Assembly: GCA_027483885.1 (NCBI GenBank)
Contig: JAIXTO010000078.1
Coordinates: 1 to 57,147 of the forward strand
Direction of reading: 5' to 3'
Source of the DNA: Rhizobiaceae bacterium
GTDB taxonomy: Bacteria > Pseudomonadota > Alphaproteobacteria > Rhizobiales > Rhizobiaceae
DNA length: 57,147 bases
Below the pieces are notes generated by a model. That model was not told the DNA's origin, did not search any database, and was given only the letters and a program-made list of their open reading frames with translations. Made by a program: the position numbers and the translations under genes. This document shows, in pieces, positions 8,970-17,729 of this stretch. Each line of letters starts with the position of its first letter. Position 1 is the first letter of the stretch.

Positions 8970-9437
8970 ATGGCCGATCTCTCCTCCCTGAAGGATCTCG
9001 CTTCGGCGACCGAATCCCAGGCTCCGGTTCACGTCCGCAAGGTCGATGCACAGGGCCGCTCCTACGCAACCGGCAAGCGTAAGAACGCTGTTGCCCGCGT
9101 ATGGGTCAAGCCGGGCTCCGGCAAGATCATCGTCAACGGCAAGGAATTTGCGGAATATTTCGCACGTCCGGTTCTGCAGATGATCCTGCAGCAGCCGCTC
9201 GTTGCCGCTGCCCGCACCGGCCAGTTCGACATCATCGCAACGGTTGCCGGTGGCGGTCTTTCCGGCCAGGCCGGTGCCGTTCGTCACGGTGTTTCCAAGG
9301 CCCTCACCTACTTCGAGCCGGGCCTGCGCGCCGTGCTGAAGAAGGGTGGCTTCCTGACCCGCGACAGCCGCGTTGTCGAACGTAAGAAGTACGGCAAGGC
9401 GAAAGCCCGTCGTTCGTTCCAGTTCTCCAAGCGTTAA
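8970..9437 (+). CDS. rpsI: 30S ribosomal protein S9
   Basis: The 155-aa S9 has an N-terminal extension of about 30 residues usual in alphaproteobacteria, followed by [33 protein letters not shown] and the C-terminal basic tail ending [11 protein letters not shown], which reaches the P-site tRNA. It is translated from the same transcript as rplM, the genes separated by two bases, and ends at a strong hairpin terminator. Confidence 0.98.
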   Translation: MADLSSLKDLASATESQAPVHVRKVDAQGRSYATGKRKNAVARVWVKPGSGKIIVNGKEFAEYFARPVLQMILQQPLVAAARTGQFDIIATVAGGGLSGQAGAVRHGVSKALTYFEPGLRAVLKKGGFLTRDSRVVERKKYGKAKARRSFQFSKR

Positions 9438-9466
9438 TCGCTCAGGTCTCTTGCAGACATGGAAAA

Positions 9467-9492
9467 GGCGGAGTTTCGGCTCCGCCTTTTTT
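9467..9492 (+). terminator. Rho-independent terminator of rplM-rpsI
   Basis: GGCGGAG (9467-9473) pairs with CTCCGCC (9480-9486) around the loop TTTCGG, with a run of six T directly after. Four A bases before the stem can pair with the T run, so it may also stop the convergent carbonic anhydrase transcript. Confidence 0.9.
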
Positions 9493-9515
9493 GTTGCCTT
9501 AAATCTGCGTCCCCT

Positions 9516-10232
9516 TCAGCCCAGAAACTCGACGGTTCCGGTGTCGAGGTCGTAACGGCCGTAAACGACCTTCACCTTGCCCTCGTGCACGAACTCGGCA
9601 ACGATCGGGCTTTCGGTCGCAATCTTCTGCGCGGTGCGGCGAGCACTTTCCTTGACGACATTATCGACAAAGTCACCCGGCTTGCCGAGAAGGTCGCGGG
9701 CCGCCGGCACCATGGCGTCCACCATCGGGCCGATGGAGCCCGGCAGTTTCGTGCCCTTTTCCGCCACTTCGCAGGCCGCCGAAATGGCGCCGCAGCGTTC
9801 ATGGCCGAGCACCAGGATCAGCGGCGAGCCGAGATGTTCGACGCCGTATTCGATCGAGCCCATCACCGCCGTATCGGCGGTATTGCCGGCATTGCGGCAG
9901 ACGAAAAGTTCACCCAGGTTGACGCCGCCGAACAGCAGTTCCGGCGACAACCGGCTGTCGGCGCAGGTCAGCACCGTTGCCCAGGGTTTTTGGCCCTTGG
10001 CCACTGTCGTGCGCGTGGCGCCGATATCTGCCGCGCACAGTTGCGGGGCGGAGACGAACTTGGCGTTGCCGGCCTTCAGCCGCGCCAATGCTTCATCCGG
10101 CGACAAGCCCTTTGCCGCCTCGGCCGCGGCAGCCGGACGGCCAAGACCACCGAACAGCGCAAGCCCCAGGCCCGCCGCCCCTGCAACCGTCATCATGCGA
10201 CGACGGCTCATCGTTATACAATCAAGACACAT
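9516..10232 (-). CDS. Beta-class carbonic anhydrase, Tat-exported
   Basis: This enzyme interconverts CO2 and bicarbonate. The zinc site is complete: Cys90-x-Asp92-x-Arg94 (TCADSR), then His144 and Cys147 (GHERCGA). The N-terminus carries a twin-arginine signal, SRRRMM at residues 9-14, followed by a hydrophobic Gly/Ala-rich stretch and an AAAAEA cleavage region, so it is predicted to act in the periplasm. GGGGGA precedes the ATG at 10232; the next ATG, at 10211, has no such site. It converges on rpsI. A periplasmic beta-class enzyme is less common than a cytoplasmic one. Confidence 0.93.
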   Translation of the reverse strand: MCLDCITMSRRRMMTVAGAAGLGLALFGGLGRPAAAAEAAKGLSPDEALARLKAGNAKFVSAPQLCAADIGATRTTVAKGQKPWATVLTCADSRLSPELLFGGVNLGELFVCRNAGNTADTAVMGSIEYGVEHLGSPLILVLGHERCGAISAACEVAEKGTKLPGSIGPMVDAMVPAARDLLGKPGDFVDNVVKESARRTAQKIATESPIVAEFVHEGKVKVVYGRYDLDTGTVEFLG

Positions 10233-10629
10233 GGATTTTCCCCCGGATCACATCAGCAGCCCCCAAAATCTTGCCGCCAACACATCGAGTTTATTCCGAC
10301 TACAGCCGGTGTAAATCTGTTTTTTCTAATAGATAGTTTCCACTTTCTTTCTTACGAAGAGGCGCTTCAGCCGGGTATGTGAAAGTAGAGTAAATGTCAT
10401 TTTCTTCATCAGACATCGTTTGTATCTTTACTCCAGCGCAGGCTTGTCAAAATGTGCGGAAAGCGCGGCGCCCTGGACAAGCATCAAGGTCGGATGCGGC
10501 CGCTCGAAAAGGCTGACAATTCCCGCCGGCCCTCTTTCGGGATGCGGATGGCGCGGCTAGAACCGGTCTGCCTGCGCAGGCACCTGCATTGCCGCAAGAC
10601 ATCGTGACGCGCCCTTGAAGGATACCGTT
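10233..10629. other. Intergenic region between carbonic anhydrase and agmatinase
   Basis: This 397-base region has no convincing gene. It holds promoters for the two divergent genes and two symmetric elements: GAGTAAA (10388-10394) facing TTTACTC (10427-10433), and the 14-base perfect palindrome TGCCTGCGCAGGCA at 10569-10582, about 50 bases before speB. Neither matches a regulator I can name. The stretch 10310-10440 is noticeably AT-richer than its surroundings. Confidence 0.6.
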
Positions 10630-11583
10630 ATGGCCAGCAAAACCATCGACCACGCCTTTTCCGCCACCGGCAACCGGGGGGCCGCAACCGACCCGACCTA
10701 TGCCGGGGCCTTGTCCTTCATGCGCCGGCGCTTTTCCAAGGATTTGACCGATGTCGATGCGGTGGTGCTGGGCATTCCCTTCGATGCGGCCACCTCCAAC
10801 CGGCCCGGCGCCCGCTTCGGGCCACAGGCGATCAGGCGCGCCTCCGCCATCTTCGACAACGACCCGCAGTATCCGTTTGCGCGTGATCTGTTTCAGGACA
10901 TGGCGGTGATCGATTATGGCGATGTTCTCCTCGACTACGGCAATCACCAGACGACGCCCGGCCGCATTCAGCAGGAGGCGGAGCACATCCTTGCCTCGGG
11001 TGCCTACCTGCTCGGGCTCGGTGGTGATCATTTTGTCACCTGGCCGCTCTTGAAGGCGCATGCGGCAAAACACGGGCCGCTGGCGCTTGTGCATTTCGAC
11101 GCCCACCAGGACACCTGGGAGGATGACGGACAGCGCATCGACCACGGCTCGTTTGTGACACGCGCCGTGCGCGAAGGCGTGATCGATGCCAGCCGCTCGA
11201 TCCAGATCGGCATCCGCACAGAAGCGCCGGAGGATTTTGGCATCCGCATTCTCAAGGGCGACGCGGTGGAGGACATGAACACGACCGAGATTGCAAAAAC
11301 GATCCTCGACCATGTTGGCACTGCCGCCTGTTATCTCACCTTCGATATCGATTGCCTCGACCCCGCCTTTGCGCCCGGCACCGGCACGCCGGTTGCAGGC
11401 GGCCCGTCTTCGGCAAAGATCCTCTCGGTGCTGCGCAAGCTCGGACCCCTTGATATCAGGGGCTCCGACGTGGTGGAGGTGGCGCCGGCCTATGATCATG
11501 CCGATATCACCGCCATTGCCGGTGCGACGGTCGCCATGTATATGCTGGGGCTGAGAGCCGAACGATTGGCGGGCGGCTGTTAA
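10630..11583 (+). CDS. speB: Agmatinase / ureohydrolase family enzyme
   Basis: The 317-aa ureohydrolase hydrolyses agmatine to putrescine and urea, if its substrate is agmatine. The binuclear manganese ligands are in place: His134 (GGDHF), Asp157-Ala-His159-x-Asp161 (FDAHQD) and Asp239-x-Asp241 (FDIDCLDP). The ATG at 10630 follows AAGGATACC; an upstream TTG at 10615 is less likely. Guanidinobutyrase and related activities cannot be excluded from the sequence. argC follows on the same strand, 72 bases downstream, making an arginine/polyamine pair. Confidence 0.9.
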   Translation: MASKTIDHAFSATGNRGAATDPTYAGALSFMRRRFSKDLTDVDAVVLGIPFDAATSNRPGARFGPQAIRRASAIFDNDPQYPFARDLFQDMAVIDYGDVLLDYGNHQTTPGRIQQEAEHILASGAYLLGLGGDHFVTWPLLKAHAAKHGPLALVHFDAHQDTWEDDGQRIDHGSFVTRAVREGVIDASRSIQIGIRTEAPEDFGIRILKGDAVEDMNTTEIAKTILDHVGTAACYLTFDIDCLDPAFAPGTGTPVAGGPSSAKILSVLRKLGPLDIRGSDVVEVAPAYDHADITAIAGATVAMYMLGLRAERLAGGC

Positions 11584-11655
11584 CAAACTGAATCAAGAGC
11601 CAGGTAAACTGAATCCGGTTCTTCTTCCAACGCACTGATTTCACGGGTAGATACA

Positions 11656-12588
11656 ATGAGCGCGAAAATCTTCATCGATGGCGAACACGGCACCACGGGG
11701 CTGCAGATCCGCACCCGCATGGCCGACCGCCGCGATGTGACGCTGCTCTCGATCCCCGAGGCCGAGCGGCGCAATGCTGCCCTGCGCGAAGAGCTGCTGA
11801 ACAGCGCCGACATCGCCATTCTGTGCCTGCCCGACGAGGCCTCGAAAGAGGCCGTGTCGATGCTCTCCGGCAACAACAATGTGCGCATCATCGACACCTC
11901 GACGGCCTATCGTGTTGCCGAGGACTGGGCCTATGGCTTTGCCGAAATGGATGCAGCGCAGGGCGACAAGATCCGCTCGGCACGCTCAGTTGCCAATCCC
12001 GGCTGCTATCCGACCGGCGCCATCGCCCTCATCCGGCCGCTCCGGGAAGCAGGCATCCTGCCGGATTTCTATCCGGTCTCGGTCAATGCGGTCTCCGGCT
12101 ATACCGGCGGCGGCAAACAGTTGATCGCGCAGATGGAAGACAAGGCCCATCCCGAGCATCTGGCGGCGAACAATTTTCTCTACGGCCTGCCGCTGAAGCA
12201 CAAGCACGTGCCTGAGATGACCGTGCATGGGAAGCTGGATCGCGCACCGCTGTTTGCCCCTTCCGTTGGCCGGTTTGCGCAAGGGATGATCGTGCAGGTG
12301 CCGCTGTTCCTCGACCATCTGGCCGAGGGTACGACGCTGGAGACCGTCCATGCCGCCCTCGTCTCGCATTACGCCGGGCAATCGGTGGTGAGCGTGGTGC
12401 CGCTTGAGGAAAGCGCCAAACTGCCGCGCGTCGATGCGGAAGAACTGGTGGGCAAGGACACGATGAAACTTTACGTGTTCGGCACGCCCGGTGGCGCGCA
12501 TGTGAACCTCGTGGCCGTGCTCGACAATCTCGGCAAGGGCGCGTCGGGCGCTGCCGTGCAGAACATGGACCTGATGCTCTCGGCCTGA
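11656..12588 (+). CDS. argC: N-acetyl-gamma-glutamyl-phosphate reductase (short type)
   Basis: This 310-aa enzyme performs the third step of arginine synthesis, reducing N-acetylglutamyl phosphate with NADPH. The N-terminal [13 protein letters not shown] is the dinucleotide fold, and Cys117 in [11 protein letters not shown] is the acyl-enzyme cysteine. The HKHVPEM segment and the C-terminal [20 protein letters not shown] also fit. Length and motif pattern place it in the shorter ArgC class found in alphaproteobacteria. It follows speB by 72 bases. Confidence 0.96.
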   Translation: MSAKIFIDGEHGTTGLQIRTRMADRRDVTLLSIPEAERRNAALREELLNSADIAILCLPDEASKEAVSMLSGNNNVRIIDTSTAYRVAEDWAYGFAEMDAAQGDKIRSARSVANPGCYPTGAIALIRPLREAGILPDFYPVSVNAVSGYTGGGKQLIAQMEDKAHPEHLAANNFLYGLPLKHKHVPEMTVHGKLDRAPLFAPSVGRFAQGMIVQVPLFLDHLAEGTTLETVHAALVSHYAGQSVVSVVPLEESAKLPRVDAEELVGKDTMKLYVFGTPGGAHVNLVAVLDNLGKGASGAAVQNMDLMLSA

Positions 12589-12615
12589 GCATTCACGCAA
12601 GGAGGAGGATGCCGC

Positions 12616-13011
12616 ATGCTGGATCATATCGGTCTTTCGGTGGCAGACCTTGCCCGCTCCCGCGCCTTCTATGACGCCGTCATGCCGACGCTCGGTGCCG
12701 CCTGCCAGATGGCGGTGACGGCCAAGGAGACCGGCGGTTATGAAGGTTTTGGTTATGGCATGGCGGGTAAGCCGTCTCTCTGGATCGGCAATGGCGGCCG
12801 CACCAAGGGCAGCCTGCACATCGCCCTCGTCGCGCCGGACCGGGCGGCCGTCGACGCCTTTCATCAGGCGGCTCTTGCAGCTGGTGGAACCTGCAATGGT
12901 GCTCCGGGGCTGCGCCCGCACTACCATCCGAACTACTATGCCGCCTTCGTGCTTGATCCGGACGGCCACAATATCGAGGCCGTCTGCCACCGGCCGCCGG
13001 CGGCCATGTGA
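12616..13011 (+). CDS. VOC (glyoxalase/extradiol fold) protein
   Basis: The 131-aa protein has the VOC fold pattern: MLDHIGLSVADLARSRAFY at the start, HIALVAPDRAAVDAFHQAA in the middle and YYAAFVLDPDGHNIEAVCH at the end, with metal-type His5 and a Glu near the C-terminus. Substrate is unknown. GGAGGAGG lies before the ATG. Its stop overlaps the GTG start of the kinase gene that follows, so the two are probably translated together. Confidence 0.9.
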   Translation: MLDHIGLSVADLARSRAFYDAVMPTLGAACQMAVTAKETGGYEGFGYGMAGKPSLWIGNGGRTKGSLHIALVAPDRAAVDAFHQAALAAGGTCNGAPGLRPHYHPNYYAAFVLDPDGHNIEAVCHRPPAAM

Positions 13012-13886
13012 GCATGGACGACAGGCCCCAGTCAGATGATCCGCTGCTGCGACCTGACCTGCTGGCCGGCTGGAAGCTCGGTGCGCCGCGCCTTCTCGCC
13101 GATACGCATTCCAGCCGCCTCTATCGCGTGGCGCGCGCAGATGGCAGCGACGCCATCCTCAAGCTTCTGAAGCCGGAGGGCCTTCGCGAACGTGCCGGCT
13201 TTGCCTATCTCGCCTGGCGCGACGGCCGGGGTGCCGTGCGACTGCTGGAGCAGGCGGACGATGCCTGCCTTCTCGAAGATGCCGGCGCGATCAGTCTCGC
13301 CGACCTGCACAGGATGGAGGGCGATGCGGCAGCCACGCCGATCCTGTGCCAGTTGTTGCCGCTCCTGCACGCGCCGTCTGACCGGACACCGCCTCCGCAC
13401 CTGATAACGCTGGAGCGGCACTTCCGCTGCCTGTTCGAACTGGCGGAACAAGACGGACCGCACCGGGAGATGGCCATCTGGGCGGCAGCCGAGGCGCGCG
13501 ACCTGCTTGGCCGCCAGACGCGGCAGATCCCCCTGCACGGCGATCTGCACCACGACAATGTCATGAAGGACGCACACGGCACATGGCGCGTCATAGACCC
13601 ACAGGGCCTGATCGGCGATCCCGCCTATGAGGTGGCCAATGTCTTCGGCAATCCCGGTGGTGCTCATCTGTTCGAACCGGCCCGCGTGGTGCGATTGGCA
13701 GAAGCCTTCGCCCCGGTTCTGGGCTGCAGCCCGCTCACGGTGCTGCGTTATGCCGGCGCACATGCCATGCTCTCGACCGCCTGGTCGTTGCGCCCGCCGG
13801 AAAGCGCGGATGCGGCCGAAAACATCCGCGAGCGCACGACCGTCGCCAGCTTCATTCGTTCACTGATTGCGCAACAATCTGTTTAA
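13008..13886 (+). CDS. APH-fold small-molecule kinase (aminoglycoside/hydroxyurea resistance kinase family)
   Basis: The 292-aa protein fits the APH(6)/hydroxyurea kinase family. The ATP-site Lys is in AILKLL near 52, the Brenner motif is HGDLHHDN (177-184), and the metal-binding Asp is D197 (VIDPQG), followed by LIGDPAYEVAN. GTG at 13008 overlaps the VOC stop; ATG at 13014 is an alternative. Members phosphorylate sugars or aminoglycosides, but chromosomal versions often have metabolic roles, so resistance should not be assumed. Confidence 0.85.
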   Translation: MSMDDRPQSDDPLLRPDLLAGWKLGAPRLLADTHSSRLYRVARADGSDAILKLLKPEGLRERAGFAYLAWRDGRGAVRLLEQADDACLLEDAGAISLADLHRMEGDAAATPILCQLLPLLHAPSDRTPPPHLITLERHFRCLFELAEQDGPHREMAIWAAAEARDLLGRQTRQIPLHGDLHHDNVMKDAHGTWRVIDPQGLIGDPAYEVANVFGNPGGAHLFEPARVVRLAEAFAPVLGCSPLTVLRYAGAHAMLSTAWSLRPPESADAAENIRERTTVASFIRSLIAQQSV

Positions 13887-13938
13887 TATTCGAAGGATAG
13901 TGTGAACAATCGACTGTTGTTATGATGGCTCAACAATC
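13865..13938. promoter_or_regulatory. Three AACAATC repeats with dyad symmetry before the dioxygenase gene
   Basis: AACAATC occurs at 13873-13879, 13905-13911 and 13932-13938, spaced by 32 and 27 bases. The first is half of GATTG-N5-CAATC (13865-13879) and the second half of AACAA-N7-TTGTT (13905-13921). This looks like a multi-site operator, possibly for a LysR- or MarR-type regulator encoded elsewhere; the first copy is inside the end of the kinase gene. Confidence 0.4.
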
Positions 13939-13951
13939 AGAGAGCACACTC

Positions 13952-14779
13952 ATGCCGCAGACACGGTTTCCCGTCTATTTCATCCCCCATGGCGGCGGCC
14001 CCTGGCCCTTCATGGAGTTCCCAAGGGATAGCGAGGGCAAGGGCCCCTGGGACGAGCTTGGCGCTTTCCTGCGCGGGCTCGATGCCGAGATCGGCCGGCG
14101 TCCGAAGGCGGTTCTCGTCATCTCCGGCCATTGGGAAAAGGAACCGGTGCCGACGCTCAGCACCGCGCCGAAGCCGCCGATGCTGTTCGACTATTACAAT
14201 TTTCCGCCGCACACCTACGAACTGTCTTACCCGGCCGAAAACTCGCTGGCGCTTGCCGCACGCGCCCGCGCGCTTCTGTCGGAGGCCGGCATTGCCTCTG
14301 CGGAAGATGACACACGCGGCTTCGACCACGGCGTCTTCATTCCGTTCATGTTGATCTATCCGGATGCGGATGTGCCGATCACCATGATCTCGCTGAAAAA
14401 TACGCTGGACGTGGAAAGCCATGTGGCGATCGGCAAGGCGCTGGAACCGCTGCGCGATGAGGATGTGCTGATCATCGCGTCCGGCATGACCTATCACAAC
14501 ATGCCAAAGTTTCGGAAGGCCGATGCCGAGCATGTGGCCGAGGCGGTGCGTTTCGACGACTGGCTGGCCGGTGTCGTGTCCGACCCCGACCCGGAGGTCC
14601 GGGCCGAGCGTCTGGCGACCTGGGAGGACAATCCCGATGGGCGGGCCTGCCACGTGCCCGACCATGACCATCTGGTGCCGCTGTTTGTGGCGGCGGGTGC
14701 TGCCGGACGCGATGAAGGCGCGCGCATCTTCACCACGACCTTCCTCGGCAAGCCTTATTCCGCCTATCGCTTCGGCTGA
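13952..14779 (+). CDS. Extradiol ring-cleavage dioxygenase, LigB/DODA (YgiD-like) family
   Basis: The 275-aa class III dioxygenase has the non-haem iron or zinc ligands His13 (IPHGGGPW), His60 (ISGHW), His126 (FDHGVF) and His182 (MTYHNM), plus a C-terminal HDHLVPLF. The family cleaves catechol-type rings, including 4,5-DOPA; the physiological substrate is unknown. GAGAG precedes the ATG at 13952. Start codons at 13922 and 13925 have no ribosome site. It has AACAATC repeats upstream and may therefore be inducible. Confidence 0.9.
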   Translation: MPQTRFPVYFIPHGGGPWPFMEFPRDSEGKGPWDELGAFLRGLDAEIGRRPKAVLVISGHWEKEPVPTLSTAPKPPMLFDYYNFPPHTYELSYPAENSLALAARARALLSEAGIASAEDDTRGFDHGVFIPFMLIYPDADVPITMISLKNTLDVESHVAIGKALEPLRDEDVLIIASGMTYHNMPKFRKADAEHVAEAVRFDDWLAGVVSDPDPEVRAERLATWEDNPDGRACHVPDHDHLVPLFVAAGAAGRDEGARIFTTTFLGKPYSAYRFG

Positions 14780-14782
14780 AAC

Positions 14783-15877
14783 TCAGGTCCGCGCCAGGGC
14801 TGAACCGTCACGGGGAAACTCGCCGTAAAAACCGCGCCAGTGGGTGATGGCATAGGCGAGCACCACAAGCCCCCCTGCCTGGTGCAGAAGCCCCGCCTCG
14901 ATCGGCACATGCGTGAGCAGCGTGACGATACCGATCACCGCCTGCCCGCAAACGAGGCCGAACAGCATCATGGCGCCCTTGGCATGCGTGCTGCCGGGCG
15001 TCTTGTTGACCGAGACGATCATGTGGATGAAGGTCAGCGTCAAAAGCAGATAGGCGCCGCAGCGGTGGACGAACTGCACGGTCTTCGGGTTTTCAAACAG
15101 GTTGATCCACGCCGGCGTGTGGGTGAACAGGTCTCCCGGCACCAGCGCGCCATCCATCAGCGGCCAGGTATTGTAGGAAAAGCCGGCATCGAGACCCGCC
15201 ACCAGCGCGCCGAGATAGATCTGGAACAGCACGAGGAAGGCAAGGCCGGCGGCCGCCAGATGCGAGCGGGATGTCGGCGGCGCGTCAACCTTCTGCGGTG
15301 TGAGCCCGCGCATGATGAAGGTGGAGGCGGCAAAGATCAGGCAGGCGATGGTGAGATGGGTCGCCAGCCGGTACTGCGAGACATCGACGCGCTGCGTGAG
15401 GCCCGACGAGACCATCCACCAGCCAATAAAACCCTGGAAACCGCCAAGCGCCAGAAGCCCGACCAGCGGCCAGCGCAGGCGACGCTCGACGCGGCCGGTC
15501 AGCCAGAAATAAGCAAGCGGCAAGGCAAAAACGAGGCCGATGGCGCGCGCCAGCAGCCGGTGAGCCCATTCCCACCAGAAGATCGTCTTGAACTCATCCA
15601 GCGACATGCCGCGATTGATCTGCTGGTATTGCGGGATCTTGCGGTAGAGATCGAGTTCCTCTTCCCATTCGGCAACCGAAAGCGGCGGGATGACGCCGTG
15701 GATCGGCTTCCATTCCGTGATCGACAGGCCCGAATCGGTGAGCCGCGTGGCCCCGCCGACCAGCACGAGACAGAAGAGCGTGAAAAGAACGACCTGCAGC
15801 CAGCGCCGCAGCAGGGTGCGATTTTCCGCAACGCGTGCATGCCCGCCCGCAAGGCTCGTCTGATCCAAGATCACCAT
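14783..15877 (-). CDS. ctaA: Heme A synthase (COX15/CtaA)
   Basis: CtaA hydroxylates haem O to haem A for aa3-type cytochrome oxidase. The 364-aa inner-membrane protein has about eight helices in two repeated halves with the conserved histidines in WAHRLLAR, THLTIA, HRCGAY and LLHQAGG. AGGAG stands six bases before the ATG at 15877; the ATG at 15892 has none. It is divergent from the DUF2842 gene across a 141-base repeat. It converges on the dioxygenase gene, three bases apart. Confidence 0.96.
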   Translation of the reverse strand: MVILDQTSLAGGHARVAENRTLLRRWLQVVLFTLFCLVLVGGATRLTDSGLSITEWKPIHGVIPPLSVAEWEEELDLYRKIPQYQQINRGMSLDEFKTIFWWEWAHRLLARAIGLVFALPLAYFWLTGRVERRLRWPLVGLLALGGFQGFIGWWMVSSGLTQRVDVSQYRLATHLTIACLIFAASTFIMRGLTPQKVDAPPTSRSHLAAAGLAFLVLFQIYLGALVAGLDAGFSYNTWPLMDGALVPGDLFTHTPAWINLFENPKTVQFVHRCGAYLLLTLTFIHMIVSVNKTPGSTHAKGAMMLFGLVCGQAVIGIVTLLTHVPIEAGLLHQAGGLVVLAYAITHWRGFYGEFPRDGSALART

Positions 15878-15980
15878 TTGCTCTCCTGACATTTATCAAC
15901 AATGTCTGCTTTGCGTTGATTTGCCCGAGGCGCCCGTGCAAAACAAGCCCTCAGGGTTTGCGGCATGCCGTCGCGGCCTT

Positions 15981-16121
15981 ACAGTCTGTCCGATCATTGC
16001 CTCCGGCGGGCTGCAAATGCGATTTCTGTTTATCCGGTGCTCACAGAGGTTAAATACGCTCCGCTCCGGTTCTCGAGATCACCATTTTCGCCGCGCCAAA
16101 GAGAATTCTGGAACAGACTGT
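15981..16121. repeat. 141-bp repeat, copy A
   Basis: The element is bounded by ACAGTCTGT (15981-15989) and its complement ACAGACTGT (16113-16121). The second copy is at 36493-36633, in reverse orientation and of equal length, with about three quarters of bases identical by eye. The shared core includes CGGTGCTCAC and ATCACCATTTTCGCCGC. It fills more than half of the divergent ctaA / DUF2842 intergenic region. I recognise it as a type that recurs in rhizobial intergenic regions, but no name is certain. Confidence 0.75.
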
Positions 16122-16142
16122 CAAAAATACGGGAGGATAACG

Positions 16143-16355
16143 ATGCCCCTGCGGCTCAAGAAGTTCATCGGCACCATCCTCATCATCATCCTGGTGCTGA
16201 CCTATGCGCTGCTGGCCACCACGGTTGCCTCGCTGAAGCTTGCCACCTCGCCCTGGTGGGTGCATCTGCTCTATTTCCTTCTGAGCGGGCTTTTGTGGAT
16301 CCTGCCGGCCATGCTGATCATCAAATGGATGGCAGGCCCGCGCCCGCGCGGCTAG
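16143..16355 (+). CDS. DUF2842 small membrane protein
   Basis: The 70-aa protein has two membrane helices (roughly 8-30 and 40-62) and a basic C-terminus, MAGPRPRG. It fits the DUF2842 family of alphaproteobacterial small inner-membrane proteins; function is unknown. GGGAGG lies six bases before the ATG. An upstream in-frame start at 15921 would translate through the 141-base repeat and is not credible. It is divergent from ctaA, which suggests, without proving, a respiratory link. Confidence 0.85.
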   Translation: MPLRLKKFIGTILIIILVLTYALLATTVASLKLATSPWWVHLLYFLLSGLLWILPAMLIIKWMAGPRPRG

Positions 16356-16460
16356 AGACCGTTCATCAGTGACACCTGATATTAACCACCCGCGACAGAT
16401 GGGCGGCCAAGCCCTTGTTATTAAATATCTTGTTTCGACCTTGCCGTTAGGCTGTCGCGG

Positions 16461-17726
16461 ATGTTTGAGGACAGCAGGCTGGAAAGGTGTCGACGAATGC
16501 AGGTGCAGGACATTGTGCGAGAGGCGCGCGCGCAAACCGGAAAACGGTCCGATGCGCAGGCAGCATCAGCCCTTGCGATGGACCGGATGGAGCTTTTCGT
16601 TATCCCCGGCATGGAGGCGCTGGAGCCCGTATGGCGGCAATTGCAGGAGCTGCCGCGCAATTCCCTGCATCAGGGCTATGACTGGTGCAAGGCCTGGGTG
16701 GACAGCCATAAGCCGGACCTTGTGGTGGTCGAAGGCCGTATCGATGGCGAGACCGTGATGATCCTGCCGCTGGAGATCGAGAGCCGCGCCGGCATCCGGA
16801 CCGGTTATCCACCGGCGCGCGGCCACAACAACCTGAACAGCGGCCTGTTTTCCAAGGACTTTGCCCTGACGGCTGAAGAACAGGCACTGTTTTGCCAGAA
16901 GCTTGGCGCCTGCCTCAAGGACCGCGTCGATCTGGTGGTGATGGATGTCGTGCCGCTTGTCTGGCGGGGCCTGCGCCACCCCTTTGCCGGGCTCACCGTC
17001 GTCGCCCACCAGAATCACTCCTTCCAGCTGCCGGTTCTCGAGACGTTCGAGAAGACGATTGGGCAGCTCAATGCCAAGCGCCGGCGCAAGAAATTCCGTG
17101 TCCAGGTGCGGCGCATGGAAGAGGCGGGCGGCTACGAACACTATATTCCGCAGACCAGCGAAGAGCGCCATGCGCTGCTGGAGACCTTTTTTGCCCAGAA
17201 GCGGGCGCGATTTGCGGCTCTTGGCCTGCCGGACGCATTCGGGGATAAGCCCGTGCGCGATTTTTTACACGCGCTGCTCGACATGGCCCCGCACGGTCAG
17301 GACCAGCCGCTGTTCCTGCATGCAATCCGCCTTGCGGGAGAGCCGGGCAAACCGGTGGTCGGCATTTCCGGCATGTCGCGCAAGGGCGATCACCTGATCT
17401 GTCAGTTCGGCTCCATCGATGCGGTGCGCGTGCCGGAAGCAAGCCCCGGTGAGCTTCTCTACTGGCTGATGATCGAACAGGCGGGCAGAGAGGGCATCAA
17501 GCTGTTCGATTTCGGCGTCGGCGACCAGGGTTACAAGCGCAGCTGGTGCCCGATGGAAACCGAGTTATACGATATCCTCATTCCGCTGACGCCGAAGGGG
17601 CGGCTGGCGAGCCATGTCCATGCGGGGTTCGTGCGCCTGAAAACGCGCCTCAAGCAGCAGCCGCGGCTTTATCGGCTGGTGCAGCGGTTGCGGGCCGGTC
17701 GGGACCGGCCATCAGCCGAGGCATGA
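16461..17726 (+). CDS. GNAT-type acetyltransferase (CelD/FemAB-like), polysaccharide locus
   Basis: The 421-aa protein has the double GNAT/FemAB layout of acetyltransferases found in exopolysaccharide and cellulose loci (CelD/BcsL type): an N-terminal domain to about residue 190, then a GNAT-like core ending with LLYWLMIEQAGREGIKLFDFGVGD and YKRSWCP. It may acylate the polymer or its lipid-linked intermediate. The start at 16461 is the first ATG; another at 16497 is possible. It converges on the copolymerase gene, four bases away, so the cluster has two transcription directions here. Confidence 0.83.
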   Translation: MFEDSRLERCRRMQVQDIVREARAQTGKRSDAQAASALAMDRMELFVIPGMEALEPVWRQLQELPRNSLHQGYDWCKAWVDSHKPDLVVVEGRIDGETVMILPLEIESRAGIRTGYPPARGHNNLNSGLFSKDFALTAEEQALFCQKLGACLKDRVDLVVMDVVPLVWRGLRHPFAGLTVVAHQNHSFQLPVLETFEKTIGQLNAKRRRKKFRVQVRRMEEAGGYEHYIPQTSEERHALLETFFAQKRARFAALGLPDAFGDKPVRDFLHALLDMAPHGQDQPLFLHAIRLAGEPGKPVVGISGMSRKGDHLICQFGSIDAVRVPEASPGELLYWLMIEQAGREGIKLFDFGVGDQGYKRSWCPMETELYDILIPLTPKGRLASHVHAGFVRLKTRLKQQPRLYRLVQRLRAGRDRPSAEA

Positions 17727-17729
17727 CTG

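Noticed and set aside
13008..13886. Aminoglycoside resistance gene
   Set aside because: The fold fits, but a chromosomal position beside a VOC protein with no mobile signs gives no support for a resistance role; only the kinase fold is claimed.
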